Shown: positions 34,468-43,788 of the stretch, in pieces
Numbering within the stretch: the stretch's first letter is position 1
Layout: the number at the start of each line of letters is the position of its first letter
Assembly (NCBI GenBank): GCA_046269235.1
Contig: JBJZOS010000013.1
Location: forward strand, 1 to 49,321
Length of the DNA stretch: 49,321 bases
DNA from: Soonwooa sp032078105
GTDB lineage: Bacteria; Bacteroidota; Bacteroidia; Flavobacteriales; Weeksellaceae
Direction: 5' to 3'
Translations under genes and position numbers: made by a program
The notes under the pieces: generated by a model
Database searches by the model: none
The model's input: only the letters and a program-made list of their open reading frames with translations
What the model was told of the DNA's origin: nothing

Positions 34468-34680
34468 AGCAATTCGTTTCAGCTAAAGTCTAGGAATAAG
34501 CTTTTGAAAGTCTGAAAATTATCATTTTTTATATATTTTATCAATATTAATTTTGAAGCATTAATCTTTCGGTAGAATTTTATTTTAAAACAGAAAATTA
34601 TAAGCTCAACCATTGTTTTTCTCCATAGAAATCAATTTTAAATTTAATTAAAGGACAAGATTTTTTTTGATAAATAGCCG

Positions 34681-34688
34681 TATTTTTG
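34681..34688 (+). promoter_or_regulatory. -7 box upstream of the MFS gene; decides its start
   Basis: TATTTTTG fits the Bacteroidota -7 box. It lies inside the longest possible reading frame of the MFS gene, so the true start must be downstream, at ATG 34712 or 34730. Confidence 0.5.
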
Positions 34689-34729
34689 CAGTCTTTTTTA
34701 AGCAGAATATCATGTGGGAAGTTTCTAAA

Positions 34730-35887
34730 ATGTCGTCGCAACCCATCAAACTATCAGAATATCGTAGAGCAGTATTTGGCTATTTTTTTTGTCAAGGGAT
34801 TTGCTTTGCATCGTGGGCAAGCCGCATTCCGACGATTAAAGAAAACCTGCACCTTAGCGAAGGACAATTGGGGACGATGCTTTTGATGTTGCCGATGGGA
34901 CAACTTTTTACGATGGCACTTTCGGGCAAAGTCAATACAAAATACGGGAGCGCAAAAGTAATCACGATCGTGTCCATATTGTATGCCTTGATTTTGGTAA
35001 GTATTTCTTTCGCAACCAATGTTTATATGTTGGCAGCATCTTTATTACTATTCGGCGTTGCAGGAAATATGGCGAGTGTCGCAGTTAACACGCAAGCCGT
35101 CGCAGTAGAGAAAATGTATGGCAAATCGATAATGACGGTTTTCCATGGTGGATGGAGCTTAGCAGGATTTTTTGGTGCGTTAATCGGACTTGGTACCATT
35201 AATTTTCATATTAATACGACCTATCATTTTTTAATCATATTCGGTTTGATCATTATTAATACGATTTGGAATGTTAAATATCTCGTCCCCACAATAGAAC
35301 ATGCAAGTGCAGCTGGGAAAAAAGTGAAATTCCGACCAGATTCTATTTTAATACAATTAGGAGTTGTTGGATTCTTTAGCATGGCAACCGAAGGTGCTAT
35401 GTTCGACTGGACGGGCGTTTACTTTAAAGATGTTGTTAAATCGCCTGCGTCTTTGGTCATTTTGGGATATACCTCTTTTATGATTATGATGGCGACGGGA
35501 CGTTTTCTTGGTGGACTTCTCATCACAAAACTAGGGAACAGAAAAGTGTTGATGATTAGCGGCTTGTTAATGTTTATCGGGATGATGATGTCGGTGTTAT
35601 TTCCGTATGTGGTGACTTCTAGCATTGGCTTTATGCTAGTTGGTTTGGGCGTTGCTTGTTGCGTTCCTACGGTCTATAGTTTGGCTGGGACGCATCCGAG
35701 TATTCCGCCGAGTATGGCAATTGCTTTGGTATCAAGTATCAGCTTCTTAGGATTTCTGATGGGGCCACCGTTAATTGGTTACATCGCAGAGTTGTCTAGT
35801 TTACGTTGGTCATTCACTTTATTTTCGATGTTTGGACTGGCGATGGTCGTGATGATGTTTGTGAGTTCTTACTTCAAAAAATCATAA
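34730..35887 (+). CDS. Major facilitator superfamily transporter
   Basis: The start MSSQPIKLSEYRRAVFGYFF is chosen because a promoter-like box lies upstream within the longer frame; ATG 34712 (MWEVSKM) is the alternative. Twelve helices can be counted over about 385 residues. The loop 2-3 region has the MFS-like pattern GQLFTMALSGKVNTKYGSAK. The middle shows TVFHGGWSLAGFFGALIGLG and GFFSMATEGAMFDWTGVYFK, resembling the YbjJ/FucP-like branch of sugar or drug transporters. The substrate cannot be read from the sequence. It is a single-gene unit. Confidence 0.9.
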   Translation: MSSQPIKLSEYRRAVFGYFFCQGICFASWASRIPTIKENLHLSEGQLGTMLLMLPMGQLFTMALSGKVNTKYGSAKVITIVSILYALILVSISFATNVYMLAASLLLFGVAGNMASVAVNTQAVAVEKMYGKSIMTVFHGGWSLAGFFGALIGLGTINFHINTTYHFLIIFGLIIINTIWNVKYLVPTIEHASAAGKKVKFRPDSILIQLGVVGFFSMATEGAMFDWTGVYFKDVVKSPASLVILGYTSFMIMMATGRFLGGLLITKLGNRKVLMISGLLMFIGMMMSVLFPYVVTSSIGFMLVGLGVACCVPTVYSLAGTHPSIPPSMAIALVSSISFLGFLMGPPLIGYIAELSSLRWSFTLFSMFGLAMVVMMFVSSYFKKS

Positions 35888-36058
35888 ATTTTTGTTAAGT
35901 CCAACTTTTTTCGATTTTTAAATCTTAAGGATTAAATTTTCTAAGTTTTTCATTAATAATACGTTTCGAGTTTTGTAGCTCGGGAAAGTATGTTTTTCTT
36001 AACATAGATCAAGCTGTAAAGTTATCATAAATCAATGTTTACTAAGCGATTGAGGTGT

Positions 36059-36066
36059 TAGATTTG
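36059..36066 (+). promoter_or_regulatory. -7 box of the YceI gene
   Basis: TAGATTTG fits TAnnTTTG. It lies 36 nt before the ATG at 36103 and only 12 nt before an in-frame ATG at 36079, which favours the downstream start. The stretch 35888-36058 holds no gene. Confidence 0.45.
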
Positions 36067-36102
36067 CCATAGAAATTTATGCAAAAAAATAAAACAAATA
36101 TT

Positions 36103-36615
36103 ATGGCAACTAAATGGCTATTAGACCCAACACACAGCGAAATTAATTTTAAAGTTAGACACATGATGATCTCTAATGTTAAAGGAGAATTCAGAAACTT
36201 TAATGCCGAAATCGAAGCTAACGATGACACTTTCCAAAATGCAAAAACCACTGCTTTTATCGATGTAGATTCGGTTTACACAAACAATACAGATCGTGAT
36301 AACCACCTTAGATCTGCTGACTTTTTTAATGCAGAACTTAATCCGAAAATCACGTTCGAGTCAGACTCACTTAACCAAGATATTACCGGTAACTTAACAA
36401 TTAACGGTGTTACAAAACCCGTGACATTGGACGTAGAATTCGGAGGTATTAATGTTGACCCTTGGGGAAATACAAAAGCTGGTTTCACTTTCGAAGGGAA
36501 AATTAGCAGAAAAGATTTCGGTCTTAACTGGAATGCCGCACTAGAAGCTGGGGGTGTTATGGTAGGTGATGAGGTTAAAATCTCGGGCGACCTACAGTTT
36601 GTAAAACAAGCTTAA
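36103..36615 (+). CDS. YceI family protein
   Basis: The start MATKWLLDPTHSEINFKVRH is the normal YceI opening. The protein is an all-beta lipocalin-like barrel that binds a polyisoprenoid in known relatives. Other marks are NVKGEFRNFNAEIEANDDTF, RDNHLRSADFFNAELNPKIT near 75 and GNLTINGVTKPVTLDVEFGG near 105. It lacks a signal peptide, so it is probably cytoplasmic, unlike E. coli YceI. An alternative upstream start at 36079 adds eight residues and still no signal. Confidence 0.93.
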   Translation: MATKWLLDPTHSEINFKVRHMMISNVKGEFRNFNAEIEANDDTFQNAKTTAFIDVDSVYTNNTDRDNHLRSADFFNAELNPKITFESDSLNQDITGNLTINGVTKPVTLDVEFGGINVDPWGNTKAGFTFEGKISRKDFGLNWNAALEAGGVMVGDEVKISGDLQFVKQA

Positions 36616-36687
36616 ACTTATCAATCTATATATCACAGAAAGATTTAAGGAGTGTAGATACGCTTCTTAAATTTTTCGTTTTTAAAT

Positions 36688-37515
36688 ATGAACTTAAATG
36701 ATTTAAATCAAATATCCGAAAGCTTTCAGAAGACACCCAAAATGCCTGTTCTTTTTTTGGGACATGGCTCTCCGATGAACGCGATAGAAGATAATGTTTT
36801 TGTGCAAGGCTTTAGAAATATTTCGAAAGAAATCCCAACGCCCAACGCAATTTTGTGTGTTTCTGCACACTGGTTTACAGAAGGGACATTTGTAACAGCG
36901 ATGCAACATACGAAGACCATTCATGATTTTTATGGTTTTCCAAAAGAATTATTCGACGTAGAATATCCTGCGCCAGGCAGCCCCGAATTGGCGCACAAGA
37001 CCCTTGAGCTTCTGTCACCGACTTTGGTGGAAGAAGATCATAATTGGGGATTAGATCATGGTGCATGGTCGGTGATTCGACACATGTATCCAGAAGCCAA
37101 TATCCCTGTGATACAGCTAAGCATCGACTATACAAAGCCACCGCAATACCATTTTGTGTTGGCGCAAAAGCTTAACAAATTGCGCGAAAAAGGAATTTTG
37201 ATAATTGGTAGTGGTAACATTGTCCATAACCTGAGAATGATCGATTGGCAGAATATCAACACGCTTGGTTCTGGTTGGGATTGGGCGATTGAAGCCCGCG
37301 AAAAAACAAATCATTGGTTAATGCATGGTGACTTCCAAAAGCTAATAGATTATCAAAAACAGGGTAATGCTTTGCAAATGGCGGTACCCACTCCAGATCA
37401 TTATCTTCCGTTAATCTACACTTTAGGATTAAAAAACAGATCAGAAAATTTGTCTCTTTTTAATGATGCATTAATCGGCGGTAGTCTCAGTATGACCAGT
37501 GTTCTGGTTCATTAA
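36688..37515 (+). CDS. Class III extradiol ring-cleavage dioxygenase (4,5-DOPA dioxygenase, YgiD-like)
   Basis: The 275-residue protein is of the LigB superfamily. Metal-binding and catalytic regions are visible as MPVLFLGHGSPMNAIEDN near 20, AILCVSAHWFTEGTFV near 55, FYGFPKELFDVEYPAPGSPE near 80, NWGLDHGAWSVI near 120 and GSGNIVHNLRM near 175. These match the DODA/YgiD group, which opens catechol rings. The natural substrate is unclear. It follows the YceI gene by 72 nt and may share its transcript. Confidence 0.92.
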   Translation: MNLNDLNQISESFQKTPKMPVLFLGHGSPMNAIEDNVFVQGFRNISKEIPTPNAILCVSAHWFTEGTFVTAMQHTKTIHDFYGFPKELFDVEYPAPGSPELAHKTLELLSPTLVEEDHNWGLDHGAWSVIRHMYPEANIPVIQLSIDYTKPPQYHFVLAQKLNKLREKGILIIGSGNIVHNLRMIDWQNINTLGSGWDWAIEAREKTNHWLMHGDFQKLIDYQKQGNALQMAVPTPDHYLPLIYTLGLKNRSENLSLFNDALIGGSLSMTSVLVH

Positions 37516-37591
37516 TTTGGTTTTCATAGTTTTATTTTTCTAGGTTTTGTTCCGAAAGAGCAAGACTTTTTTTGTAGGGTAGCTTAAAAAA

Positions 37592-37614
37592 AAATCCCGA
37601 AAGACTCGGGATTT
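37592..37614. terminator. Bidirectional terminator between convergent genes
   Basis: AAATCCCGA and TCGGGATTT form a 9-bp stem with a 5-nt loop, with long A and T runs on either side. It serves both the dioxygenase gene and the hutH/DUF2059 transcript. Confidence 0.88.
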
Positions 37615-37619
37615 TTTTA

Positions 37620-38087
37620 TTATTTACTTTCTGTGGTTGTTGGCATTGGTGGCGGAGGTGCTTGGAAGTAGCCTTCTTTTTCAAGGTCTTCAAGAATTCT
37701 TGCAGCATTTTCTGCTCCCCAAAGTTTCCCAATCTCCATACCTTCTTGCATAATTTGAGGTAAGGTGCTTATCGTTTTTTTTCCTACTGGCGTTTGGTAG
37801 AATTTAATTAATTCATCCAAATCCTGTGATGTATAGTATTTTATATAAACGACACTCATTTTCATGATGAGGTCATTGTAATTAACCTTCTCTTTTACCT
37901 TTGTCCAATAACTTGCCGGAACTGATGGATGATCTTTTGCATAGATGTCAAGAACTTGATTAAACATTAATTCCATATTTTTGGTCATGCCAGTAACTTC
38001 CATTAGTTTTTCAACTTTTTGTTCTTTTGTTTGTGCAAAAGATAAGGTAGAGATAAGAATGGCAGATATTAAAACTATTCTTTTCAT
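37620..38087 (-). CDS. DUF2059 domain secreted protein
   Basis: An N-terminal signal peptide (MKRIVLISAILISTLSFAQ) predicts export. The rest is helical and matches DUF2059: KVEKLMEVTGMTKNMELMFN near 25, then YIKYYTSQDLDELIKFYQTP near 85 and VGKKTISTLPQIMQEGMEIG near 107. The C-terminus is Pro-rich (FQAPPPPMPTTTES). Function is not known. It starts 1 nt after hutH stops. Confidence 0.88.
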   Translation of the reverse strand: MKRIVLISAILISTLSFAQTKEQKVEKLMEVTGMTKNMELMFNQVLDIYAKDHPSVPASYWTKVKEKVNYNDLIMKMSVVYIKYYTSQDLDELIKFYQTPVGKKTISTLPQIMQEGMEIGKLWGAENAARILEDLEKEGYFQAPPPPMPTTTESK

Positions 38088-38088
38088 G

Positions 38089-39579
38089 TTAAACTGTTAC
38101 GTTTAGTTTTCTGTTTCTAATTAAATCTGCTATCGCCAACATGTCTTTTCCGATAAGTCTGTCTTCTTCTAACTTTGGAACAACACTTCTAATGATGCTA
38201 AAGTTTTCTTCGATTATTTTTGAACATGTTGCAGGTCTACGGAATTCTAAACCTTGCGCAGCAAACATCAATTCTACCGAAAGGATATTTACTAAATTAT
38301 CCAAAACTTGATTGAATTTTCTTCCCGAAATACTTCCCATCGACACATGATCTTCTTGACCTAAACTTGTCGGTATAGAGTCCGCTGAAGCTGGGAAACA
38401 TAGGGTTTTGTTTTCTGTTACTAAAGCCGCTGAGGTATATTGTGGAATCATAAATCCTGAGTTAAGACCAGAACTTTCTGTCAATAATCTTGGAAGACCG
38501 AATTTTCCTTCTAATAAAAGATAACTTCTTCTGTCAGAAATATTTCCCAATTCTGCAGCTGCTAAGGTGGCGTAGTCTAGTGGCAAAGCCATCAATTGTC
38601 CGTGGAAGTTACCGCCAGAGATTGATTCGTCCGCGCTTAACACAATCGGATTGTCTGTTACAGAGTTTAGCTCTGTTTCTGCCATCATTTTAAGATGCTC
38701 AAAAGCATTGCGGCTTGCGCCATGCACTTGTGGAACGCAGCGCATAGAATATGGATCTTGTACACGGTCACAGAATTCATGCGATTGTAGATTGTCAGAA
38801 CCTTTTAAGAATTTCAACATTCTTGCTGCCACTTTTTTGCTCCCAGAAAATGGACGAATCTCGTGTAACTCCGTCTTAAAAGGACTTGCAGAACCTCTGT
38901 AAGCTTCAAGACTCATCGCAGCAGTCATATCTGCAACGTCAAGAAGATATTCCATTTTTTCTAAACCTTTGATTGCGTGTGCTAGAATAAATTGTGTCCC
39001 GTTAATCAAACCCAAACCTTCTTTTGGTCCAAGTTTTAAGGCTTTTAAGTTATGTTTTTTGAGAGCAACTTCTGTGTCAACAATTTTATCACCGTCCCAG
39101 ACTTGACCAAGACCAAGCAATGGAAGCACCAGATGTGATAAAGGCGCCAAATCTCCAGACGCACCAACAGATCCTTGTTCTGGCACAACTGGGATAATAT
39201 CTTTCTCCAGCATTAAAATCAAACGTTCTATCACATCCAAAGAAACACCCGAAAATCCTTTTGACAATGCGTGGACTTTGGAGATAATCATAATTTTCGA
39301 AAGTTCTTTATCAATCGGTTTTCCAACGCCTACAGCATGAGAAATGATGAGGTTGTATTGCAGTTGCGCTGTTTCTTCCTCAGAAATTTTCACATCACAA
39401 AGTGGTCCAAACCCAGTATTGATGCCATATACTGTATCATCCGACGCAACAATTTTTGCAACATTTTTTTGCGACTTTAGAATTTGATCTTTTGCCGTTT
39501 TATTAAGTTTTGCTTTAGAAGCGTCTTTACAGATTTCTAAAACATCTTTATAAGAGAATTGGTCAATACCGTATATCAT
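38089..39579 (-). CDS. hutH: Histidine ammonia-lyase
   Basis: HutH removes ammonia from L-histidine to give urocanate, using a self-formed MIO cofactor. The cofactor triad Ala-Ser-Gly is in GSVGASGDLAPLSHL near residue 145. Other family stretches are DDTVYGINTGFGPLCDVKIS near 50 and VQDPYSMRCVPQVHGASRNA near 275. Length (496) fits. No other hut genes are nearby, so a related aromatic ammonia-lyase specificity cannot be ruled out. Confidence 0.93.
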   Translation of the reverse strand: MIYGIDQFSYKDVLEICKDASKAKLNKTAKDQILKSQKNVAKIVASDDTVYGINTGFGPLCDVKISEEETAQLQYNLIISHAVGVGKPIDKELSKIMIISKVHALSKGFSGVSLDVIERLILMLEKDIIPVVPEQGSVGASGDLAPLSHLVLPLLGLGQVWDGDKIVDTEVALKKHNLKALKLGPKEGLGLINGTQFILAHAIKGLEKMEYLLDVADMTAAMSLEAYRGSASPFKTELHEIRPFSGSKKVAARMLKFLKGSDNLQSHEFCDRVQDPYSMRCVPQVHGASRNAFEHLKMMAETELNSVTDNPIVLSADESISGGNFHGQLMALPLDYATLAAAELGNISDRRSYLLLEGKFGLPRLLTESSGLNSGFMIPQYTSAALVTENKTLCFPASADSIPTSLGQEDHVSMGSISGRKFNQVLDNLVNILSVELMFAAQGLEFRRPATCSKIIEENFSIIRSVVPKLEEDRLIGKDMLAIADLIRNRKLNVTV

Positions 39580-39640
39580 TATATTAAATTTTGGTTAAAA
39601 ATAATGAAATTTACTGAGCTTTTCAAAGTGAGTTATTTAG

Positions 39641-39648
39641 TATTTTTG
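39641..39648 (+). promoter_or_regulatory. -7 box almost abutting the uvrC start
   Basis: TATTTTTG fits TAnnTTTG and ends only 4 nt before the uvrC ATG. If transcription starts 4-7 nt downstream, as usual, the mRNA would have almost no leader. Confidence 0.4.
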
Positions 39649-39652
39649 TTGT

Positions 39653-41452
39653 ATGAATTCCGATTTAGAACTTCAGTTAAAAACCGTGACCTCAGATCCA
39701 GGCGTTTACAGATACTATGACAAGAATAATCAATTGTTATATGTTGGTAAGGCTAAAAATTTGAAAAAAAGAGTTTTATCCTATTTTAATAAAAATTTGT
39801 CGAGTTACCGAACCAAAATTATGGTTGGGAAAATTTTTCGATTGGAGACAACCATTGTCAATAGCGAGTATGAGGCGCTTTTATTGGAAAATAATTTGAT
39901 AAAGGAGCATCAACCGTTTTATAATGTGATGTTAAAGGATGACAAAACATATCCTTGGATTTGTATTAAAAATGAGCCTTTTCCACGGATCTTTATGACG
40001 CGAAATGTCATCAAAGACGGATCAGAATATTTTGGACCGTATGCCAAGATTCGTCCTGCGAAGATTCTGCTTGATACGATAAAACATATCTACAAACTTC
40101 GGACTTGTAACCTAAATCTTTCGGCGGACAAAATAGAAGCTGGAAAGTATAAAGTTTGTTTGGAATATCATATCAAAAATTGTGAAGGACCTTGTGAAGG
40201 CTTGGAATCTGAAGAAGAATACAACGAAAAAATAGATGCGATACGAGGCATTATTAAAGGTGATTTCCGGAAAGCTAAAGATTATTTAACCACTCAAATG
40301 ATGCGATATGCTGTCGATCTAAAATTTGAAAATGCACAAATGATTAAGGAAAGAATCGATGCGTTGGAAGATTATCAAACCAGAAATACGATTGTCAATC
40401 CTAATATTGATGATGTTGATGTATTCGGGATGACAAGTGATGAGACAGCGGCTTACGTTAATTTTTTTAAAATTAGAAATGGAAACATTATCCAAAGTTT
40501 TACCACAGAGATTAAAAAGATTTTGGATGAAACCGATGAAGATATCTTGGAAGAAGCTTTAATCGAAATTCGTCAGAAATTTGGTTCGGATTCTAAAGAG
40601 ATTTTAATTCCGTTTCATTTGAGTGTCGAGATCCCGAATGTCAAGTTAATCGTTCCAAAAGTTGGCGATAAAAAACGAATCGTAGAGCTATCAGAGAAAA
40701 ATGCGCGCGAATATCGTTTAGAAAAACTAAAAGCAGTGCAAATTGTCGATCCCGACCGACACACCAACCGCATTATGGCCGAGATGAAAACTTTACTCAG
40801 AATGCCAGTGGAGCCGCGACATATCGAAGGATTTGATAACTCGAATATTCAAGGGACTAATCCTGTTTCGGCATGTGTTGTTTTTAAAGATGGAAAACCA
40901 AGCAAGGCAGATTACAAAATTTTTCATCCCAAAACGGTCGAAGGGGCAAACGACTTTGCAACGATGGAAGAAGTTATCTATCGTCGCTACAAAAGAATGT
41001 TGGACGAAGGTGAGGCATTGCCACAATTAATTTTGATAGATGGTGGAAAAGGTCAACTATCTTCTTCGGTGAAGAGTCTCAAATTGCTCGGTCTTTATGG
41101 GAAAATTACAATTGTTGGTATTGCAAAACGCTTGGAAGAAATCTTCTTCCCGAATGATCCTATTCCGTTGTATTTGGATAAAAAGTCCGAAACTTTAAAA
41201 ATTCTGCAAAGAGTTCGAGACGAAGCGCACAGATTTGGCGTAAGGCATCACAGAACGCGTCGTAAAAATTCAACAATAAAATCGGAGTTGGAAGAAATAC
41301 CTGGTGTCGGTCCAAAATCAATCGAGTTACTTTTGTCTAAACTAAAATCTGTTAAAAGAGTAAAAGAATCGAGTCTCGAAACTTTAGAAGAAATTCTCGG
41401 AAAGTCCAAAGCAAAAGTAGTTTGGGAATATTTTAATCTGAGTTCGGGATAA
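39653..41452 (+). CDS. uvrC: Excinuclease ABC subunit C
   Basis: UvrC makes both incisions in nucleotide excision repair with UvrAB. The GIY-YIG nuclease is at the N-terminus (SDPGVYRYYDKNNQLLYVGK), followed by a Cys-containing segment (LRTCNLNLS to YHIKNCEGPCEGL near 160), a UVR motif (about 200-235), the RNase H-like endonuclease (HIEGFDNSNIQGTNPVSACV near 390; LILIDGGKGQLSSSVKSLKL near 465) and a helix-hairpin-helix tail (LEEIPGVGPKSIELLLSKLK near 550). Length 599 is normal. The 180 nt after it hold weak inverted repeats and no gene. Confidence 0.97.
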   Translation: MNSDLELQLKTVTSDPGVYRYYDKNNQLLYVGKAKNLKKRVLSYFNKNLSSYRTKIMVGKIFRLETTIVNSEYEALLLENNLIKEHQPFYNVMLKDDKTYPWICIKNEPFPRIFMTRNVIKDGSEYFGPYAKIRPAKILLDTIKHIYKLRTCNLNLSADKIEAGKYKVCLEYHIKNCEGPCEGLESEEEYNEKIDAIRGIIKGDFRKAKDYLTTQMMRYAVDLKFENAQMIKERIDALEDYQTRNTIVNPNIDDVDVFGMTSDETAAYVNFFKIRNGNIIQSFTTEIKKILDETDEDILEEALIEIRQKFGSDSKEILIPFHLSVEIPNVKLIVPKVGDKKRIVELSEKNAREYRLEKLKAVQIVDPDRHTNRIMAEMKTLLRMPVEPRHIEGFDNSNIQGTNPVSACVVFKDGKPSKADYKIFHPKTVEGANDFATMEEVIYRRYKRMLDEGEALPQLILIDGGKGQLSSSVKSLKLLGLYGKITIVGIAKRLEEIFFPNDPIPLYLDKKSETLKILQRVRDEAHRFGVRHHRTRRKNSTIKSELEEIPGVGPKSIELLLSKLKSVKRVKESSLETLEEILGKSKAKVVWEYFNLSSG

Positions 41453-41632
41453 GAAAATTAACGTCAGTTTGCGTTAAAATCGTATAGAGACAAGTTAATT
41501 GTCTTATCCTTAAATTTTTTGATACAAAATGCGACAGGTTTTTTCTTGAAGTACCAACTCTTTAAAAAAAAATGCTTTATAAAGACCTGGCGTTTTTTCA
41601 ATGCTTGAGAATCGTTTTTTGTATGTTTAAAA

Positions 41633-42019
41633 TTATTTCTTTTTAGAAATTTTATTCTTTTTTTCTTCAGTTAATCTTGTGATGTTCCCATCAATACTAT
41701 GAAAATTAAAAGCGCAGAAAAGAATACTAATAAGGTGTAATGTCAACCAGATTGCAAGCAAATGTAATCCCGAAACACCTAAAAAGACTAGAAGAATTTG
41801 CGTAATAAAACCTACAATCCAAGTGATGCCTAGCGCATAAAAATAGGTTTTAATAATCGTGTTATAGATTTCATTTTTTATATAAGCCTGAAAAAGCCAA
41901 AGCACTAAACCCAACAAAATCATATAGAAAAATACACCAAATGCTGCAAAAAACACCATTATTTGCGGTACGTCCTCAATTGCACGAAGTAATCTTGCAA
42001 AACTAGAATTTAACTCCAT
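41633..42019 (-). CDS. Membrane protein, last gene of the LemA/GIDE operon
   Basis: The 128-residue protein has about four helices (VFFAAFGVFFYMILLGLVLW, YFYALGITWIVGFITQILLV, and two more to about 115) and a basic C-terminus (EEKKNKISKKK). Its start overlaps the end of lemA by 17 nt, so translation is likely coupled. I do not recognise a family. Context makes it part of the LemA/GIDE membrane system. Confidence 0.75.
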   Translation of the reverse strand: MELNSSFARLLRAIEDVPQIMVFFAAFGVFFYMILLGLVLWLFQAYIKNEIYNTIIKTYFYALGITWIVGFITQILLVFLGVSGLHLLAIWLTLHLISILFCAFNFHSIDGNITRLTEEKKNKISKKK

Positions 42020-42566
42020 CGTATTTTTTTTCGTTGTCGGTTACTTGTAGCATTTGTTTTTGTTTAAAAGAAAACAATTTTGCCATAATAAGATTCGGGA
42101 ATTCTTGTATCCCGATGTTGTACAAATTAACACTATCATTAAAAAACTCTCGTCGGTCAGCAATAATATCCTCAAGTTGCGTGATCCTTTGCTGAAACGC
42201 CATAAAGTTATTGTTGGCGCGCAAAATAGGATAGTTTTCGGCAACTAGTATGACAGATTTTAGGCTTTTATCAAGTTGATTGGTAACCATTACTTTTTCA
42301 TCACTGGATGATGCATTGTAATATTGTGTGCGCAGTTTTGCGAGTTGCTCAAGGGTTTTGGCTTCGTAGTTTTTTGATTCTTTAACGACGGCGATGAGGT
42401 TTGGGATTTCGTCGGCTCGCTGTTTTAGGACGACATCAATATTGGCAAACGATTTCTCAACATTGTTTTTTAAGAAAATAATTTTATTAAAAATGCTAAT
42501 GATAAATCCAATTGTCAAAAGGATGACAACGCCAATTATGAAATAAAATAATATTTGTTCGTTCAT
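42003..42566 (-). CDS. lemA: LemA family protein
   Basis: The 187-residue protein has one N-terminal helix (ILFYFIIGVVILLTIGFIIS) and a helical-bundle domain facing the periplasm, with the family pattern LKNNVEKSFANIDVVLKQRA DEIPNLI near 32, YNASSSDEKVMV near 85 and RREFFNDSVNLYNIGIQEFP near 138. LemA proteins are widespread single-pass bundles of unclear function, often next to GIDE or TPM-domain genes. Here it lies 12 nt after the GIDE gene. Confidence 0.93.
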   Translation of the reverse strand: MNEQILFYFIIGVVILLTIGFIISIFNKIIFLKNNVEKSFANIDVVLKQRADEIPNLIAVVKESKNYEAKTLEQLAKLRTQYYNASSSDEKVMVTNQLDKSLKSVILVAENYPILRANNNFMAFQQRITQLEDIIADRREFFNDSVNLYNIGIQEFPNLIMAKLFSFKQKQMLQVTDNEKKYDGVKF

Positions 42567-42578
42567 GTTGTTTTTAAA

Positions 42579-43787
42579 TTATTCGCCAGACTGCGCTGGT
42601 GTTGCTTCGTCTGCATGCTTATCATCATCATAAGAATGGTTGATGTCTTCTATTTTAGATTTTTCTTCTTTTGGTTTTTTAGTTTCAAAAAGTGAAAAAT
42701 TTGGTTTTGAAATAACCAGTTTACGACCATCCATGGACATTGGTGTCACTATGATAATAGCCATTAAAATTGCAAATACTGCTGCGTAGACTTTTGCTTG
42801 ATTCAATAAAGGCACAGAGTCATTGTACAAATTAACTTTGTCAACATCGCCAACACCGAAGGTTTTGTTATAATTATCGTACGCGACAATCGGTTTGTTG
42901 TTTTCTAAACTCACATTCCCTATAAGAAGTACTTCTTTTTTATCTTTTAACAAATATTGGGTAAAACGCTGGTTGTTATTGTAATATTGTTGATCTTCTT
43001 CTAACCAAAGAAAAGAAATGTTTGCACCTTTAACCAAGATTGAGCCAGTATCATCGGTCAACGTAAAATCTTCACAAACCGTTTTGTCAAGTCTTGTAGT
43101 GTATGACGTTTTGCCATCTTTATCAGTGCTTTCGTCCTCTATAGTATACCGAAAACCGATACAATTTTTGCTTCCAATTGGCGAAACACTAGGTTTTATT
43201 TGATGGCATTTGCCTTGTAGTTCTGCCAATCCCATGGCGACAGAACGTATTTTGGAAGTTGGTAGACTGGCTTGGGTTTTTAGAAAACGTTTGTTGTTAG
43301 TCGATGCCATGATGGCTGCAACAAAAATTGTGATGAATACTAGGATGACACCACTTTGTCCAAAGAAATATAATGATAAACCTGCAAACAAAAAAAAGAT
43401 GATTGTAAAAAGTAGTTCTTTGGCTTTTCTACTATTAGATTTTGGTTTGACATTGTACTTTTCATTAAAACTTCGATTGCTAACATAGTCATTACTATCA
43501 TCATTTCTAAATGAAGATACTATAATCCCGATTATTCCAAGTAAGAAAACCGATAAAGACAATATTAATAAAGCTAAAAAAGAATAACGCGAATTAATTA
43601 ACCAAACAAAGTATATAATAGCAGGATCTAGCGCGAAGAATATAAGTGCTAGTTTCTTGTTCATTCTCAATAAAGCACTAGATATGATATAATGAAATAA
43701 TGCGATGCCTATAGTAAATGCCAGTAAAAAAATTAGCATTGGAAGAGGAATTTCTTCGTTGGTTAATGATGCTATAGATTCTAACAT
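42579..43787 (-). CDS. GIDE-domain membrane protein (MULAN/MAPL-like, no RING)
   Basis: Several N-terminal helices (about residues 15-165) precede a GIDE domain (about 180-335): LPTSKIRSVAMGLAELQGKC, then CIGFRYTIEDES, DFTLTDDTGSILVKG and LKDKKEVLLIGNV. A last helix (AAVFAILMAIIIVTPMSM) and an acidic tail follow. The GIDE domain is known from the mitochondrial E3 ligase MULAN/MAPL, and bacterial versions without RING exist. A LemA neighbour is a recurring bacterial context and supports a membrane-stress role, which is inference. It starts 1 nt after the upstream gene. Confidence 0.82.
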   Translation of the reverse strand: MLESIASLTNEEIPLPMLIFLLAFTIGIALFHYIISSALLRMNKKLALIFFALDPAIIYFVWLINSRYSFLALLILSLSVFLLGIIGIIVSSFRNDDSNDYVSNRSFNEKYNVKPKSNSRKAKELLFTIIFFLFAGLSLYFFGQSGVILVFITIFVAAIMASTNNKRFLKTQASLPTSKIRSVAMGLAELQGKCHQIKPSVSPIGSKNCIGFRYTIEDESTDKDGKTSYTTRLDKTVCEDFTLTDDTGSILVKGANISFLWLEEDQQYYNNNQRFTQYLLKDKKEVLLIGNVSLENNKPIVAYDNYNKTFGVGDVDKVNLYNDSVPLLNQAKVYAAVFAILMAIIIVTPMSMDGRKLVISKPNFSLFETKKPKEEKSKIEDINHSYDDDKHADEATPAQSGE

Positions 43788-43788
43788 A

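Noticed and set aside
34666..34688. TTTG at 34666 as the -33 partner of the -7 box at 34681
   Set aside because: The gap is only 11 nt, against about 19-21 in the consensus.
41458..41503. Weak inverted repeats after uvrC (TTAACG/CGTTAA and GACAA/TTGTC) as a terminator
   Set aside because: Stems are 5-6 bp and the T run is distant; not convincing.
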